Source of the DNA: Glandiceps talaboti
Taxonomy: Eukaryota; Hemichordata; Enteropneusta; Spengelidae
NCBI RefSeq assembly: GCF_964340395.1
Contig: NC_135549.1
Coordinates: 34,267,832-34,331,831, forward strand
DNA: 64,000 nt
Reading direction: 5' to 3'
Below the pieces are notes generated by a model. It ran no database searches. It saw only the letters and a list, made by a program, of their open reading frames with translations, and was not told the DNA's origin. Positions 1-20,500 of this stretch are shown here, piece by piece. Within the stretch, counting starts at the first letter, position 1. Every line of letters starts with the position of its first letter. Position numbers and translations under genes: made by a program.

Positions 1-1130
1 TCATACATGTCTAACACAAGGACATTTTTGGACTGTATTATCTTTTTTTTCAATGTTTTATGTCAAATTTTGGAAAATGATTAAAATATTATGGTGTTTT
101 TGGTTACCATGGCAACAGATGTTCATAAAATGACCCCCTTCTTTTAACTTAGCATAACAAACTACCCCAGGTAGGGTGGTTAATATTAAAATAAACATGA
201 TTATTACAAAATTTATTATTTCTTTATAAAATTTATTTAATTATTATCATCATTTTTGGATTTCACAAGAATTTTTGCTTTCCCTTGGAAAAGACGCAAT
301 GTATCAGCGCTTTATCTCAATAATGTGCTGTTTCCGCAATCTGTTGTAATGCCCACAATGTACTGCAGCATGAGTACACATAGCTCACCACAAGAGGGTG
401 AAGGTGATAATGGGCATCGAGAGAAAATTTATATGTGACTTGGTCGATTTCAAGCTTCCTGATTGGTTTATTCGATGCAATGTCCTACCCCTCTGTATAT
501 TAGTATAAGGAACACGTTTGAGCACACTGTCAGACTGTATGTAAAGCGTGTCAGCTGGCATCGATCGTTCAAGCTTGAGCGCACTAAGCATCGACTTTGA
601 ACCTTGATTATGTTCCATAATCTTGGTAACAGATAAGCATTACAAACAGACTGAATAAATTCATATACTGAGTTGTTGTTTTGGAGTCTGTGTTATAATA
701 AATTTATTTTGCATTTGAAATGGCTTCATCATTTTTTCTAAAGGACCAAAAAACGTACATGTACATTATGATATTTCTATGTTTTCACATTGTATTTGTG
801 GCGTTATACAATTATCCATAATCCTGAATACGTGTAAGTATGTAATAAGCTTATAAAATATATTATAAAGAATAAAGAAACAAAGAACAATTATGATTTA
901 CATGAGATTCATAAATATACATCTGACTTCAGCCTTTATATTTCACCAGAATTGCCCCCCCCCCCCCGGTCACACAAGGAAAATTCAAAGTTGCTTTTAA
1001 GTGGGCCAACACCCTATGTTCTATACTACTCACAGTGAATCTAATGTCAAGTATTTTTGGTTTACATCATGCGTAATACACTTTTACAAATTTACGATAT
1101 CTAAATACTGTTTCACTTCGTATAGTGTAT

Positions 1131-1258
1131 GGTCATAACATGGCAAACGGTGTACGTGAACAACTTTACCTGTTTCTGTGCTTTAAAGGCGGATGGTCAT
1201 AACATGGCAAACGGTGTACGTGAACAACTTTACCTGTTTCTGTGCTTTAAAGGCGGAT
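1131..1258. repeat. 64-bp perfect tandem duplication
   Basis: The block beginning GGTCATAACATGGCAAACGG occurs twice head to tail, at 1131-1194 and 1195-1258, with no difference that I can see. The lack of divergence implies a recent duplication. Confidence 0.95.
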
Positions 1259-1347
1259 AGATCAAACAATAGATCTGAGTTACTAACTCTTTCTTCTTGG
1301 CCGTACATTACTACAGCTGACGAGTCCTCAGAATCGGCCCTATAAAT

Positions 1348-1410
1348 CAAACAAAACAAACAAACAAACAAACAAACAAACAAACAAACAAACAAACAAA
1401 CAAACAAACA
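1348..1410. repeat. (CAAA)n microsatellite
   Basis: About 15 tandem CAAA units, with one ACAAA variant near the start. The minus strand reads as an artefactual poly-(Cys-Leu-Phe-Val) frame that should not be taken for a protein. Confidence 0.95.
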
Positions 1411-2770
1411 GAAAACTAATCAATAAATCTACCGCAACAGTACAGTCAACAAATAGAAAAATAGATAGTGAACAAAAAACAGGAAATGCTTTTTTAAGAT
1501 ATGTATAAAATAATTGTTGGCAAATGCTGAAACAAACCGAAATGGTATGGCATGCAACAATATACTTTGACGATTTTTTGCGATCCTAGTTTCTGAATTC
1601 ATCTTTCAGTTTTGACCAGAAAGGGTATTGTTATCATCTTGACATGTTAAAATAATACCAGATAGCACGCTTTTAGTCTTTAAATTTCAGAACTTGCTAA
1701 GGACAGGAGGGGTTCCCCTTTCCTCCCATACCCTACCCCACACTGCTCACTTTTATTTTGATTCAAATTTTACCTCGTATTACTACTGCCTCAACATGTT
1801 AAAATAGCACCAGAAAGCATTCTTTTAGTTCTTGAATTTCAAAAATCTCAAAAACCTCCTTCCCGTGCCCGCCCCACTTGGCTCCCTCAAACTTCTATTC
1901 AACTTTACTGCCTATCTACTTCTCAATTTTACTCGCTACTTTTGGAATATTAAAGCTGCATTCATTCTTACCGCTTTAGTTTTTAAATAAGCCACATTCA
2001 ACATGTATGTCTCCTTTTATGAGGAAATTCAATTTATTTCAAAAATTAAAAGCTACACGACGCGGCGAAAAGCTAAATTTAAAGCACATATTTATTTCAA
2101 AAATTAGCTGTACCCCTACTTGGCAAAACAAATTTGCTGTCTAGTTGCTCTTGAAAGAAAATTGCTGTCATGGAGGTTGAATTGTTGTTGGATCAAATCC
2201 TTGTCAGTAACATGTGACGCCATTAACATCTGGCGAAAACAGTCAATCCACTGAAGCAGTCAACCGTGGCTAGATATATGAATATCTGGACAATTAATTC
2301 TCCTGCTTGTGATACTATAACCTTCATTTACATTCTCTAACCCAAGTATTTTGAGGGGACTGAGTCCGTCTTGTTCAGTGGATCACAGTACTGACACAGT
2401 GGGTATTATCATATCAAAGTTATCTTGTCTTTGAATTGAATTAATAGAGAAATTAATCAATTAATAGCCGCATTTACGTAGAACATGTATCTTATGAATT
2501 TTAACACACTAATAGTTCATCAGTACACGTCTTTAGTTCTTGATTTTGTTTGTTTTGTTTTAAATTAACTATCACCATGAATTTGGTATATTTTGACATC
2601 CCGTATTTAGACATAACAACAAGAAGCCTTAGCGCAAACAATAATAGTGTCATGAATGTATAATTAATGTAGGCTTGTACGTTCAAAGCCGTATAAATAA
2701 AAATAGCACATATGTATTTGGTTTGTTGTCTTGGGCGTGGTCCTTTGCTTGGCATATCGCTTACATTTCT

Positions 2771-2886
2771 TGCCTATTAATCCGCCATTTTTCTGATATA
2801 AACCATCATTTGGCTGTTACTATGGGCGTGGTCTTGTTGCTAGGCATATTTGCATACACTTTTTGAATCGTTATTAACTTAGCTAC
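2771..2886 (+). repeat. Fragment of the octamer-bearing modular repeat family
   Basis: A single 5'-type module with the diagnostic string CTATGGGCGTGGTCTTGTTG followed by GCTAGGCATATTTGCATACA. The same module recurs in tandem at 31, 54, 57 and 59 kb. It abuts the 3' end of the LINE that starts at about 2888. Confidence 0.75.
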
Positions 2887-2887
2887 C

Positions 2888-5640
2888 ATTAATAATAACA
2901 ATAATAAAGACGATTTGTAGTGCGCCTAATCTCACCGAGCTCTAGGCGCAGAGAGGACAGAAAGGAAGTAAGTAATGATGAATGGGAGTTTGTTCCAAGT
3001 GGATGGACCGGTGAATGAGAATGATCTTTCACCAAAGCGTTTTGTGCTTACATGGGGTACTCTAAGATGACGAGTATCAGAGGCGGACCTGATTTCTTGA
3101 GGGGCGATATTGGTGAAGAAGTTCACTAAGGTATTTAGGTCTGGAACCAGTAATCGAATTATAACAGATTGTTGAAAGTTTGTAATGTATGCGAGATGTG
3201 ATTGGCAGCCAGTGAAGTTGCATCAGGTGGGGTTCTGCAGGATCCGTTCTTTTAGCTTTGCAAATGAGCCTAGCTGCAGCATTCTGTGCTCTCTGTAACT
3301 GGTCAATTAAGTACTTAGGACAGCCCAATAGAATCAAGTTGCAATAGTCTAAACGGGAAAGGACAAGTGAACAAATAAGAGTTTGTGTGGCTTCGAGAGT
3401 GAGTAAGTGGCGAATCGAACTGATCCATCTGAGCTGAATATAGATTGTTCTACACACATTATGTACATGTAGTAACATATTTACATGACAATCGAGTGTA
3501 ACACCTAGGTTATTAACATGGTGAACAAACTCTATGTCAGAATTTCTGACTCGCAAATGAGCAGGGAGAGATTGGATGGATGATTTTGGGGACACAACTA
3601 TCATTGCTTCAGTTTTACTGCCATTGGCTGGAGTTTATTGCAAGTCATCCAGGTTTTGATATCCGAAATGCAGTTTTACACGGACTCAGTTACAGACTGA
3701 ATCTGATCGATTTTGCTGGATTTGTATGGTTGATTGTCGTCAGCAAAAGCATGATGCTCAACTGAGTGCATCCTAACTATATCAAAGAGGGGTTCAGTAT
3801 ACATAACAAACAATACAGGTCCAAGTACAGAGCCCTGAGAGACACCGAACGAGAGTGACGCTGGGTCTGATTTCAAACCTTTGGTGACGACAATTTGGGT
3901 CCGGCCAGATGATTTGAACCAGGACAGGGCCGACTCATCAGTGATTCCGAATGTATTTAAGACGATGAAGGAGAATACCGTGGAATGCAGCTGAAAGGTC
4001 TAACAGGGTCAGGATGGTTACTTCACCACTGTCTAAAGATGATAAAAGATCATTCACGATCTTTGGAAGGGCCGTTTCAGTGTTGTGATGAGATCTATAA
4101 GTAGATTGTTTAGAACTGAGTAGATTAGTATGGGTAAGGTGATCGAATTGTTTAGAACTGAGTAGATTAGTATGGGTAAGGTGATCGAATTGTTTAGAAC
4201 TGAATAGATTAGTATGGGTAAGGTGATCGAATTGTTTAGAACTGAGTAGATTAGTATGGGTAAGGTGATCGAATTGTTTAGAACTGAGTAGATTAGTATG
4301 GGTAAGGTGATCGAATTGTTTAGAACTGAATAGATTAGTATGGGTAAGGTGATCGAATTGTTTAGAACTGAATAGATTAGTATGGGTAAGGTGATCGAAT
4401 TGTTTAGAACTGAGTAGATTAGTATGGGTAAGGTGATCGAATTGTTTAGAACTGAGTAGATTAGTATGGGTAAGGTGATCGAATTGTTTAGAACTGAGTA
4501 GATTAGTATGGGTAAGGTGATCGAATTGTTTAGAACTGAGTAGATTAGTATGGGTAAGGTGATAGATTGTTTAGAACTGAGTAGATTAGTATGGATAAGG
4601 TGATCGAATTGTTTAGAACTGAGTAGATTAGTATGGGTAAGGTGATCGAATTGTTTAGAACTGAGTAGATTAGTATGGGTAAGGTGATCGAATTGTTTAG
4701 AACTGAGTAGATTAGTATGGGTAAGGTGATCGAATTGTTTAGAACTGAGTAGATTAGTATGGGTAAGGTAATCGAATTGTTTAACAAGGATGATTCTTTC
4801 GATGACATTTGAAAGAAAAGCAAGATTAGAAACCAGACGATACTTTTAAGATCATTTGGATCGAGAGTTGCTTTTTTGAGAAGAGGTGTGATAAGAGCAG
4901 TTTTGAAGATAGATGGAAAGGTAGCAGAAGTGATAAACTCGTTAATGATCACAGTGATGAATGGTAATAAATACATCTAAGCATTCTACTAAAAGACTGG
5001 TGGGCATAGCATCGAGATCGCAACTTTATGCAGCCGAGTTGAGAATAGTACGCTTAACTCTGTCATCTGAAACAGGTGTGAACTTGTTAAGAGGTCGCCC
5101 ATGAAAGCAGGGTTCGGTGTGGACTGGTGTTGAGGGGATGTTTCCCTCAAGATTTGTTCTTATCGATTTGATTTTGGAATCAAAATAGCTGAGAAACTGT
5201 TTCGGCAATACAAGGAGAGGAAACATTGTCTGGATGGGAGAACTCTTTTCCTTACCAAGTAATTGATTAGTCACACTGAACAGCTGCTTGCTAGACCGAC
5301 TCTCTGTGATTTTTTGGCTGAAGTGGGGTGGTCGTAAGACGAAGAAGTAATCGTTTGTTGTGGGATGGCAAATCGATGCTTAAGTTTGCCCGCTGCACAG
5401 CCTCTTTCAGTTGGTGGAAATTGTAGATTCAGATTCTTGATTCACTGCCAGGTGTTGGAATTTAGTCTTGATTGTAAGCCGTTAAACATCATGGTTTTAA
5501 TGCTAATGATGCTTAATCGTGAATATGATAATAGTGGCATGATGTCCAGGTGTTGGGTATGTATGCAAAATGAACGAAACTTGGTGAAGATTTCTTGGAA
5601 AATCAAACAGATTTCTTAACCAAAAACAGAAAGCAAGTTT
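2888..5640 (-). mobile_element. Degenerate CR1/L2-type LINE (reverse transcriptase region and 3' end)
   Basis: Read on the minus strand, this is the 3' half of a non-LTR retrotransposon. A segment before the RT (about 5274-5026) holds the FxSKI-like stretch typical of this clade. The RT start (4976-4800) reads FPSIFKTALITPLLKK and then DPNDLK. Next come NTETALPKIVNDLL and LTLLDLSAAF (about 4080-3990), then SVLGPVLFVMYTEPL and the catalytic box as FADD (about 3850-3740). The RT tail (3604-3077) has SRLDYCN, LQRAQNAAARLI and LHWLPI, and ends with STWNKLP (3126-2932). The last bases form a TTATTATTGTTATTATTAAT-type tail, the usual 3' end of CR1/L2 elements. Frameshifts split the frame into several pieces, so the copy is dead. 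The 5' limit is uncertain; similarity fades beyond about 5.3-5.6 kb and I see no endonuclease domain. Clade assignment is by motif reading only. Confidence 0.85.
4105..4783 (-). repeat. 42-bp minisatellite inside the LINE RT (about 16 copies)
   Basis: Unit (plus strand) ATTGTTTAGAACTGAGTAGA then TTAGTATGGGTAAGGTGATCGA, 42 bp. In the RT frame of the surrounding LINE it encodes the 14-residue string KQFDHLTHTNLLSS, which sits exactly where a LINE RT has one such segment before its STYRSHHNTETAL motif. The array is therefore an expansion of the element's own RT codons. One unit near 4560 is 41 bp and breaks the frame. Confidence 0.95.
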
Positions 5641-5904
5641 CGCAGATATGGGCAGGCCAGTTGCTTCCAGAGTACTTCGTAAAAGTCTCCACTTGATTTT
5701 GGAACAAGGACTACAGGGGTCGAGTGGGTAATTTGAAGACAAGACAGAGCTAGCGTATGTGGTAGTCTGTAAGGTACGCCGTGGCGGGGCGCCCTCAAAC
5801 ATCAGGCAACCCCAAGGGCGAAACGTCACGACGTATCTTACAGTCTAGCGTATGTGGGTGCTGCCAAAGCGCGACCCCCTTTAAAGCCCCATTCTCAGTT
5901 TCAT
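5641..5904. other. Uncertain LINE 5' remnant or unique DNA
   Basis: Weak minus-strand frames are present, but I could not tie them to LINE domains. There is a short GC-rich patch around 5770-5880. No gene is supported. Confidence 0.35.
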
Positions 5905-6739
5905 CTTTGCAATATAAACCATCATTTGGCTAGTGCTATGGACGTGGTCTTGTTGCTAGGCATATTTATATACAATTTTTGTTTCTTTAATCACTTACCT
6001 ACCTATCCCTTTTATTATCTTAAGTAATATGCATCATCATTTTACTATTGCTAAGTGGTCATGGTTTCTATGGCCAGTTGTGTCAAAATGATTTGAACAA
6101 TAACTGCAGGATAACATCTCCAGAAACATCCCCACTACGTTTCAGCCCCATTCATCATGTAGCTTTCAAGATGTACGTTTTGACCAGAATTTAGATTTTT
6201 CGACCTATTTGCACTGATGAGATCATCACATTGTGATTACACCATATTGTGACTACACCTTCATCTACACATCCCCATAGGCATCCCCATTAATTTTCAT
6301 CACAATCTGCTCAGTAGTTTTGAAATGGTAGCTTTTTTTTTTACCAAAGAGACACATTTTAGACCTAATTTGAATATCACTGATGGGATCACCATGTCAT
6401 GAATATTTCTTAATCTAAATACTCCTAAGAACATTCCTATCAAATCTCAGCTCCGTCTGCTGTGTAATTTTGGAATTATAGATTTTTGACCAAAAAGACA
6501 CATTTTTAGAGCTAATTTGCATCTTGTTGCGAGGCATATTTGCACACTTTTAAAAGTATTTATTAATTTGCCTACCCATTCCTGTCGTTACTTTTGCAAT
6601 ATGAAACAATTCACATTTGGCTGTTACTATGAGCGTGATCTTGTTGCTAGGCAGATATGCATATTTTCCTTGAACAATATCCTAACTAGAGACTGACATC
6701 AACATCCCTACCAACTATCAAAATAGTTGTCACTCACAG

Positions 6740-6740
<1 letters not shown>
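5905..6740 (+). repeat. Octamer-bearing modular repeat, partial copy
   Basis: Begins with a module TTTGCAATATAAACCATCAT ... GTGGTCTTGTTGCTAGGCAT and continues into the second module type, with repeated phrases such as CCAAAAAGACACATTTTTAG and CTAATTTGCATCT. A further first-type module (GCGTGATCTTGTTGCTAGGC) appears near 6630. It ends against the (GA)n tract. Modules are shuffled relative to the copies at 57 and 59 kb. Confidence 0.75.
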
Positions 6741-8514
<1,774 letters not shown>

Positions 8515-9430
8515 TTTTATCAGAGCAGATCATCCTAAATACAGTTGTACCCCAGGTTTGTGTTCTTTCGCCAGTTTTGTTTTCCATCTATACAAACAAA
8601 ATGTCATGCAAAAATTCAATATTAAATTTGGTTAAATATGCAGACGACATGGCTCTTGTTGTTGCCTTAGAGACGAGTTCACCTTATCACAATATTATGT
8701 TCAGATTAAGCGGCTTAGTGCTTCGTTCAAACAAAGTCTCCTCAAGTTCAATGTCGGAAAAACGAAAGAATGTGTGTGACAACAGACAGGGGAGAGAAAT
8801 ACCAGATGCAATCATCTTTGTCGGAGTCTTTGGCAACGAAGTAGTTGAGATAGTGAGCTCTTTAAATATCTTGGTACTGACATTGACAGCAAGCTGTGTT
8901 TCAAGGAAAATACAGACTTGATTCACAATAAATCACGACAGCGATTGTTTCTGCTCAGGAAGCTGAAACGTTTCAACGTTTAGTCAATGTATACTTGAAA
9001 GGGTTTAGAGAAGCGTGCTGAGCTTTAATATTGCCACATGGTATGGTAATCTGACCATGACAAGTAGAAATAAACTCAGCCGTGTGATTAATGCTGCATC
9101 TAAACTCATAGGAACTCGACAAATTCAATTGTCAGAATTATACCATAATTCCATCAAGAGGATAACACATGGGATACTTAAAGACAAGACACATCCCCTT
9201 AATCCATATTTTGAAAACTCCCCTCTGGCCGCAGATTCCGTGTACCAAAAGCACTCAGGAAATTTTATAAACGTTCTTTTATTCCATTAGCAATTTAAAT
9301 TTTAAATTCCTTTTAATTTCTGTCGTCTGTATAGCTGTTATCTTATCCAATTCCCATTTTAACTTGTTGTTGATTAGCACTGTCTCCCTAATTTTAGCCT
9401 GTCCTGTTGTGATCTATGTTCTTTAATGTA
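8515..9430 (+). mobile_element. Frameshifted jockey/Rex1-type LINE fragment (RT C-terminal half)
   Basis: The plus strand shows RT palm motifs: VLSPVLFSIYTN (about 8560) and KYADDMALV (about 8635), the latter carrying the YADD catalytic box. A tail follows after frame changes: KLCFKENTDLI-type text, RQRLFLLRKLKRF (about 8940), VLSFNIATWYGN (about 9015), INAASKLIGTRQIQLSELY, and KDKTHPLNPYFE. These are in the usual order for the RT C-terminus and following domain of jockey-superfamily LINEs. At least three frame changes are needed, so it is a pseudogene. The 5' part (endonuclease, early RT) is absent. The 3' end is not sharply visible. Confidence 0.85.
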
Positions 9431-14527
<5,097 letters not shown>

Positions 14528-17500
14528 AGCCTTGGGTAGTATGTATACAACACTTTACAGTCAGGGGTAGTATGTATACAACACTTTACAGCCTGGGGTA
14601 GTATGTATACAACACTTTACAGTCAGGGGTAGTATGTGTACAACACTTTACAGTCAGGGGTAGTATGTATACAACACTTTACAGCCTGGGGTAGTATGTA
14701 TACAACACTTTACACTCAGGGGTAGTATGTGTACAACACTTTACAGTCAGGGGTAGTATGTATACAACACTTTACAGTCAGGGGTAGTATGTATACAACA
14801 CTTTACAGCCTGGGGTAGTATGAATACAACACTTTACAGCCTGGGGTAGTATGTATACAACACTTTACAGCCTGGGGTAGTATGTATACAACACTTTACA
14901 GCCTGGGGTAGTATGTGTACAACACTTTACAGTCAGGGGCAGTATGTATACAACACTTTACAGTCAGGGGTAGTATGTGTACAACACTTTACAGTCAGGG
15001 GTAGTATGTATACAACACTTTACAGTCAGGGGTAGTATGTGTACAACACTTTACAGTCAGGGGTGGTATGTGTACAACACTTTACAGTCAGGGGTAGTAT
15101 GTATACAACACTTTACAGCCTGGGGTAGTATGTATACAACACTTTACAGCCTGGGGTAGTATGTGTACAACACTTTACAGTCAGGGGTAGTATGTATACA
15201 ACACTTTACAGCCTGGGGTAGTATGTATACAACACTTTACAGTCAGGGGTAGTATGTATACAACACTTTACAGTCAGGGGTAGTATGTATACAACACTTT
15301 ACAGCCTGGGGTAGTATGTATACAACACTTTACAGTCAGGGGTAGTATGTGTACAACACTTTACAGTCAGGGGTAGTATGTGTACAACACTTTACAGTCA
15401 GGGGTAGTATGTGTACAACACTTTACAGTCAGGGGTAGTACATTTACAACACTTTACAGCCTGGGGTAGTATGTATACAACACTTTACAGTCATGGGTAT
15501 TATGTATACAACACTGTACAGTCAGGGGCAGTATGTGTACAACACTTTACAGTCAGAGGTAGTATGTGTACAACACTTTACAGTCAGGGGTAGTATGTAT
15601 ACAGCACTTTACAGTCAGGGGTAGTATGTGTACAACACTTTACAGCCTGGGGTAGTATGTGTACAACACTTTACAGTCAGGGTTAGTATGTATACAACAC
15701 TTTACAGTCAGGGGTAGTATGTGTACAACACTTTACAGTCAGGGGTAGTATGTGTACAACACTTTACAGTCAGGGGTAGTATGTGTACAACACTTTACAG
15801 CCTGGGGTAGTATGTGTACAACACTTTACAGTCAGGGGTAGTATGTGTACAACACTTTACAGTCAGGGGTAGTATGTGTACAACACTTTACACTCAGGGG
15901 TAGTATGTGTACAACACTTTACAGTCAGGGGTAGTATGTGTACAACACTTTACAGTCAGGGGTAGTATGTGTACAACACTTTACAGCCTGGGGTAGTATG
16001 TGTACAACACTTAACAGTCATGGGTAGTATGTGTAAAACACTTTACAGTCAGGGGTAGTATGTATACAACACTTTACAGCCTGGGGTAGTATGTATACAA
16101 CACTTTACAGCCTGGGGTAGTATGTATACAACACTTTACACTCAGGGGTAGTATGTGTACAACACTTTACAGTCAGGGGTAGTATGTATACAACACTTTA
16201 CAGTCAGGGGTAGTATGTATACAACACTTTACAGCCTGGGGTAGTATGTATACAACACTTTACAGCCTGGGGTAGTATGTATACAACACTTTACAGCCTG
16301 GGGTAGTATGTGTACAACACTTTACAGTCAGGGGCAGTATGTATACAACACTTTACAGTCAGGGGTAGTATGTGTACAACACTTTACAGTCAGGGGTGGT
16401 ATGTGTACAACACTTTACAGTCAGGGGTAGGATGTATACAACACTTTACAGCCTGGGGTAGTATGTATACAACACTTTACAGTCAGGGGTAGTATGTGTA
16501 CAACACTTTACAGTCAGGGGTAGTATGTGTACAACACTTTACAGTCAGGGGTAGTATGTGTACAACACTTTACAGTCAGGGGTAGTATGTATACAACACT
16601 TTACAGCCTGGGGTAGTATGTGTACAACACTTTACAGTCAGGGGTAGTATGTGTACAACACTTTACAGTCAGGGGTAGTATGTGTACAACACTTTACAGT
16701 CAGAGGTAGTATGTGTACAACACTTTACAGTCAGGGGTAGTATGTGTACAACACTTTACAGTCAGGGGTAGGATGTATACAACACTTTACAGTCAGGGGT
16801 GGTATGTGTACAACACTTTACAGTCAGGGGTAGTATGTGTACAACACTTTACAGTCAGGGGTAGTATGTATACAACACTTTACAGTCAGGGGTAGTATGT
16901 GTACAACACTTTACAGCCTGGGGTAGTATGTATACAACACTTTACAGTCAGGGGTAGTATGTGTACAACACTTTACAGTCAGGGGTAGTATGTGTACAAC
17001 ACTTTACAGTCAGGGGTAGTATGTGTACAACACTTTACAGTCAGGGGTAGTACATATACAACACTTTACAGCCTGGGGTAGTATGTGTACACCACTTTAC
17101 AGTCAGGGGTAGTATGTGTACAACACTTTACAGTCAGGGGTAGTATGTGTACAACACTTTACAGTCAGGGGTAGTATGTATACAGCACTTTACAGTCAGG
17201 GGTAGTATGTGTACAACACTTTACAGCCTGGGGTAGTATGTGTACAACACTTTACAGTCAGGGTTAGTATGTATACAACACTTTACAGTCAGGGGTAGTA
17301 TGTGTACAACACTTTACAGTCAGGGGTAGTATGTATACAACACTTTACAGTCAGGGGTAGTATGTGTACAACACTTTACACTCAGGGGTAGTATGTGTAC
17401 AACACTTTACAGTCAGGGGTAGTACATATACAACACTTTACAGCCTGGGGTAGTATGTGTACACCACTTTACAGTCAGGGGTAGTATGTGTACAACACTT

Positions 17501-20500
17501 TACAGTCAGGGGTAGTATGTGTACAACACTTTACAGTCAGGGGTAGTATGTGTACAACACTTTACAGTCAGGGGTAGTATGTATACAGCACTTTACAGTC
17601 AGGGTAGTATGTGTACAACACTTTACAGCCTGGGGTAGTATGTGTACAACACTTTACAGTCATGGGTAGTATGTGTACAACACTTTACAGTCAGGGGTAG
17701 TATGTGTACAACACTTTACAGTCAGGGGTAGTATGTGTACAACACTTTACAGTCAGGGGTAGTATGTGTACAACACTTTACAGCCTGGGGTAGTATGTGT
17801 ACAACACTTTACAGTCAGGGGCAGTATGTATACAGCACTTTACAGCTTGGGGTAGTATGTATACAACACTTTACAGTCAGGGGTAGTATGTATACAACAC
17901 TTTACAGTCAGGGGTAGTATGTGTAAAACACTTTACAGTCAGGGGTAGTATGTGTACAACACTTTACAGTCAGGGGTAGTATGTATACAACACTTTACAG
18001 CCTGGGGTAGTATGTATACAACACTTTACAGTCAGGGGTAGTATGTGTACAACACTTTACAGTCAGGGGTAGTATGTGTACAACACTTTACAGTCAGGGG
18101 TAGTATGTGTACAACACTTTACAATCAGGGGTAGTATGTGTACAACACTTTACAGTCAGGGGTAGTATGTGTACAACACTTTACAGTCAGGGGTAGTATG
18201 TATACAACACTTTACAGTCAGGGGTAGTATGTATACAACACTTTACAGTCAGGGGTAGTATGTGTACAACACTTTACAGTCAGGGGTAGTATGTGTACAA
18301 CACTTTACAGTCAGGGGTAGTATGTGTACAACACTTTACAGTCAGGGGTAGTATGTGTACAACACTTTACAGTCAGGGGTAGTATGAATACAACACTTTA
18401 CAGTCAGGGGTAGTATGTGTACAACACTTTACAGCATGGGGTAGTATGTATACAACACTTTACAGTCATGGGTAGTATGTATACAACACTTTACAGCCTT
18501 GGGTAGTATGTGTACAACACTTTACAGTCAGGGATAGTATGTGTACAACACTTTACAGTTAGGGGTAGTATGTATACAACACTTTACAGTCATGGGTATT
18601 ATGTATACAACACTTTACAGCCTTGGGTAGTATGTGTACAACACTTTACAGTCAGGGGTAGTATGTGTACAACACTTTACAGTCAGGGGTAGTATGTATA
18701 CAACACTTTACAGTCAGGGGTAGTATGTGTACAACACTTTACAGTCAGGGGTAGTATGTATACAACACTTTACAGTCAGGGGTAGTATGTATACAACACT
18801 TGACAGTCAGGGGTAGTATGTGTACAACACTTTACAGTCAGGGGTAGTATGTGTACAACACTTTAAAGTCAGGGGTAGTATGTGTACAACACTTTACAGT
18901 CAGGGGTAGTATGTATACAACACTTTACAGCCAGGGGTAGTATGTGTACAACATTTTACAGACAGGGGTAGTATGTGTATCAATACTTTACAGTCAGGGG
19001 TAGTATGTATACAACACTTTACAGTCAGGGGTAGTATGTGTACAACACTTTACAGTCAGGGGTAGTATGCATACAACACTTTACAGTCAGGGGTAGTATG
19101 TGTACAACACTTTACAGTCAGGGGCAGTATGTATACAACACTTTACAGTTAGGGGTAGTACGTGTACAACACTTTACAGTCAGGGGTGGTATGTGTACAA
19201 CACTTTACAGTCAGGAGTAGTATGTATACAACACTTTACAGCCTGGGGTAGTATGTGTACAACACTTGACAGTCAGGGGTAGTATGTATACAACACTTTA
19301 CAGTCAGGGGTAGTATGCATACAACACTTTACAGCTTGGGGTAGTATGTATACAACACTTTACAGTCATGGGTAATATGTATACAACACTTTACAGTCAG
19401 GGGTAGTATGTGTACAACACTTTACAGTCAGGGGTAGTATGTGTAAAACACTTTACAGTCAGGGGTAGTATGTATACAACACTTTACATTCAGGGGTAGT
19501 ATGTGTACAACACTTTACAGTCAGGGGTAGTATGTGTACAACACTTTACAGTCAGGGGTAGTATGTATACAACACTTTACAGCCTGGGGTAGTATGTATA
19601 CAACACTTTACAGTCAGGGGTAGTATGTGTACAACACTTTACAGTCAGGGGTAGTATGTGTACAACACTTTACAGTCAGGGGTAGTATGTGTACAACACT
19701 TTACAGTCAGGGGTAGTATGTGTACAACACTTTACAGTCAGGGGTAGTATGTGTACAACACTTTACAGTCAGGGGTAGTATGTATACAACACTTTACATT
19801 CAGGGGTAGTATGTGTACAACACTTTACAGTCAGGGGTAGTATGTGTACAACACTTTACAGTCAGGGGTAGTATGTAGACAACACTTTACAGTCAGGGGT
19901 AGTATGTGTACAACACTTTACAGTCAGGGGTAGTATGAATACAACACTTTACAGTCAGGGGTAGTATGTGTACAACACTTTACAGCCTGGGGTAGTATGT
20001 ATACAACACTTTACAGTCATGGGTAGTATGTATACAACACTTTACAGCCTTGGGTAGTATGTGTACAACACTTTACAGTCAGGGATAGTATGTGTACAAC
20101 ACTTTACAGTCAGGGGTAGTATGTGTAAAACACTTTACAGTCAGGGTTAGTATGTGTACAACACTTTACAGTCAGGGGTAGTATGTGTACAACACTTTAC
20201 AGTCAGGGGTAGTATGTAGACAACACTTTACAGCCTGGGGTAGTATGTATACAACACTTTACAGTCAGGGGTAGTATGTGTACAACACTTTACAGTCAGG
20301 GGTAGTATGTTTACAACACTTTACAGTCAGGGGTTGTATGTGTACAACACTTTACAGTCAGGGGTAGTATGTGTACAACACTTTACAGTCAGGGGTAGTA
20401 TGTGTACAACACTTTACAGTCAGGGGTAGTATGTATACAACACTTTACAGTCAGGGGTAGTATGTGTACAACACTTTACAGTCAGGGGTAGTATGTGTAC

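Larger units (their letters stand above)
1..2770. other. Gene-free AT-rich DNA
   Basis: I see no convincing coding exon in this stretch. The open frames are short and of low complexity. It holds a run of 13 C at 955-967, a 64-bp tandem duplication and a (CAAA)n tract, which are listed separately. The remainder is unremarkable AT-rich sequence that resembles nothing else in the window. Confidence 0.6.

Noticed and set aside
2675-2866. Membrane-like frames such as MGVVLLLGIFAYTF, also at 54.2, 57.2 and 59.2 kb
   Set aside because: These hydrophobic frames are translations of the first-type modules of the interspersed repeat; they stop and shift independently in each copy.
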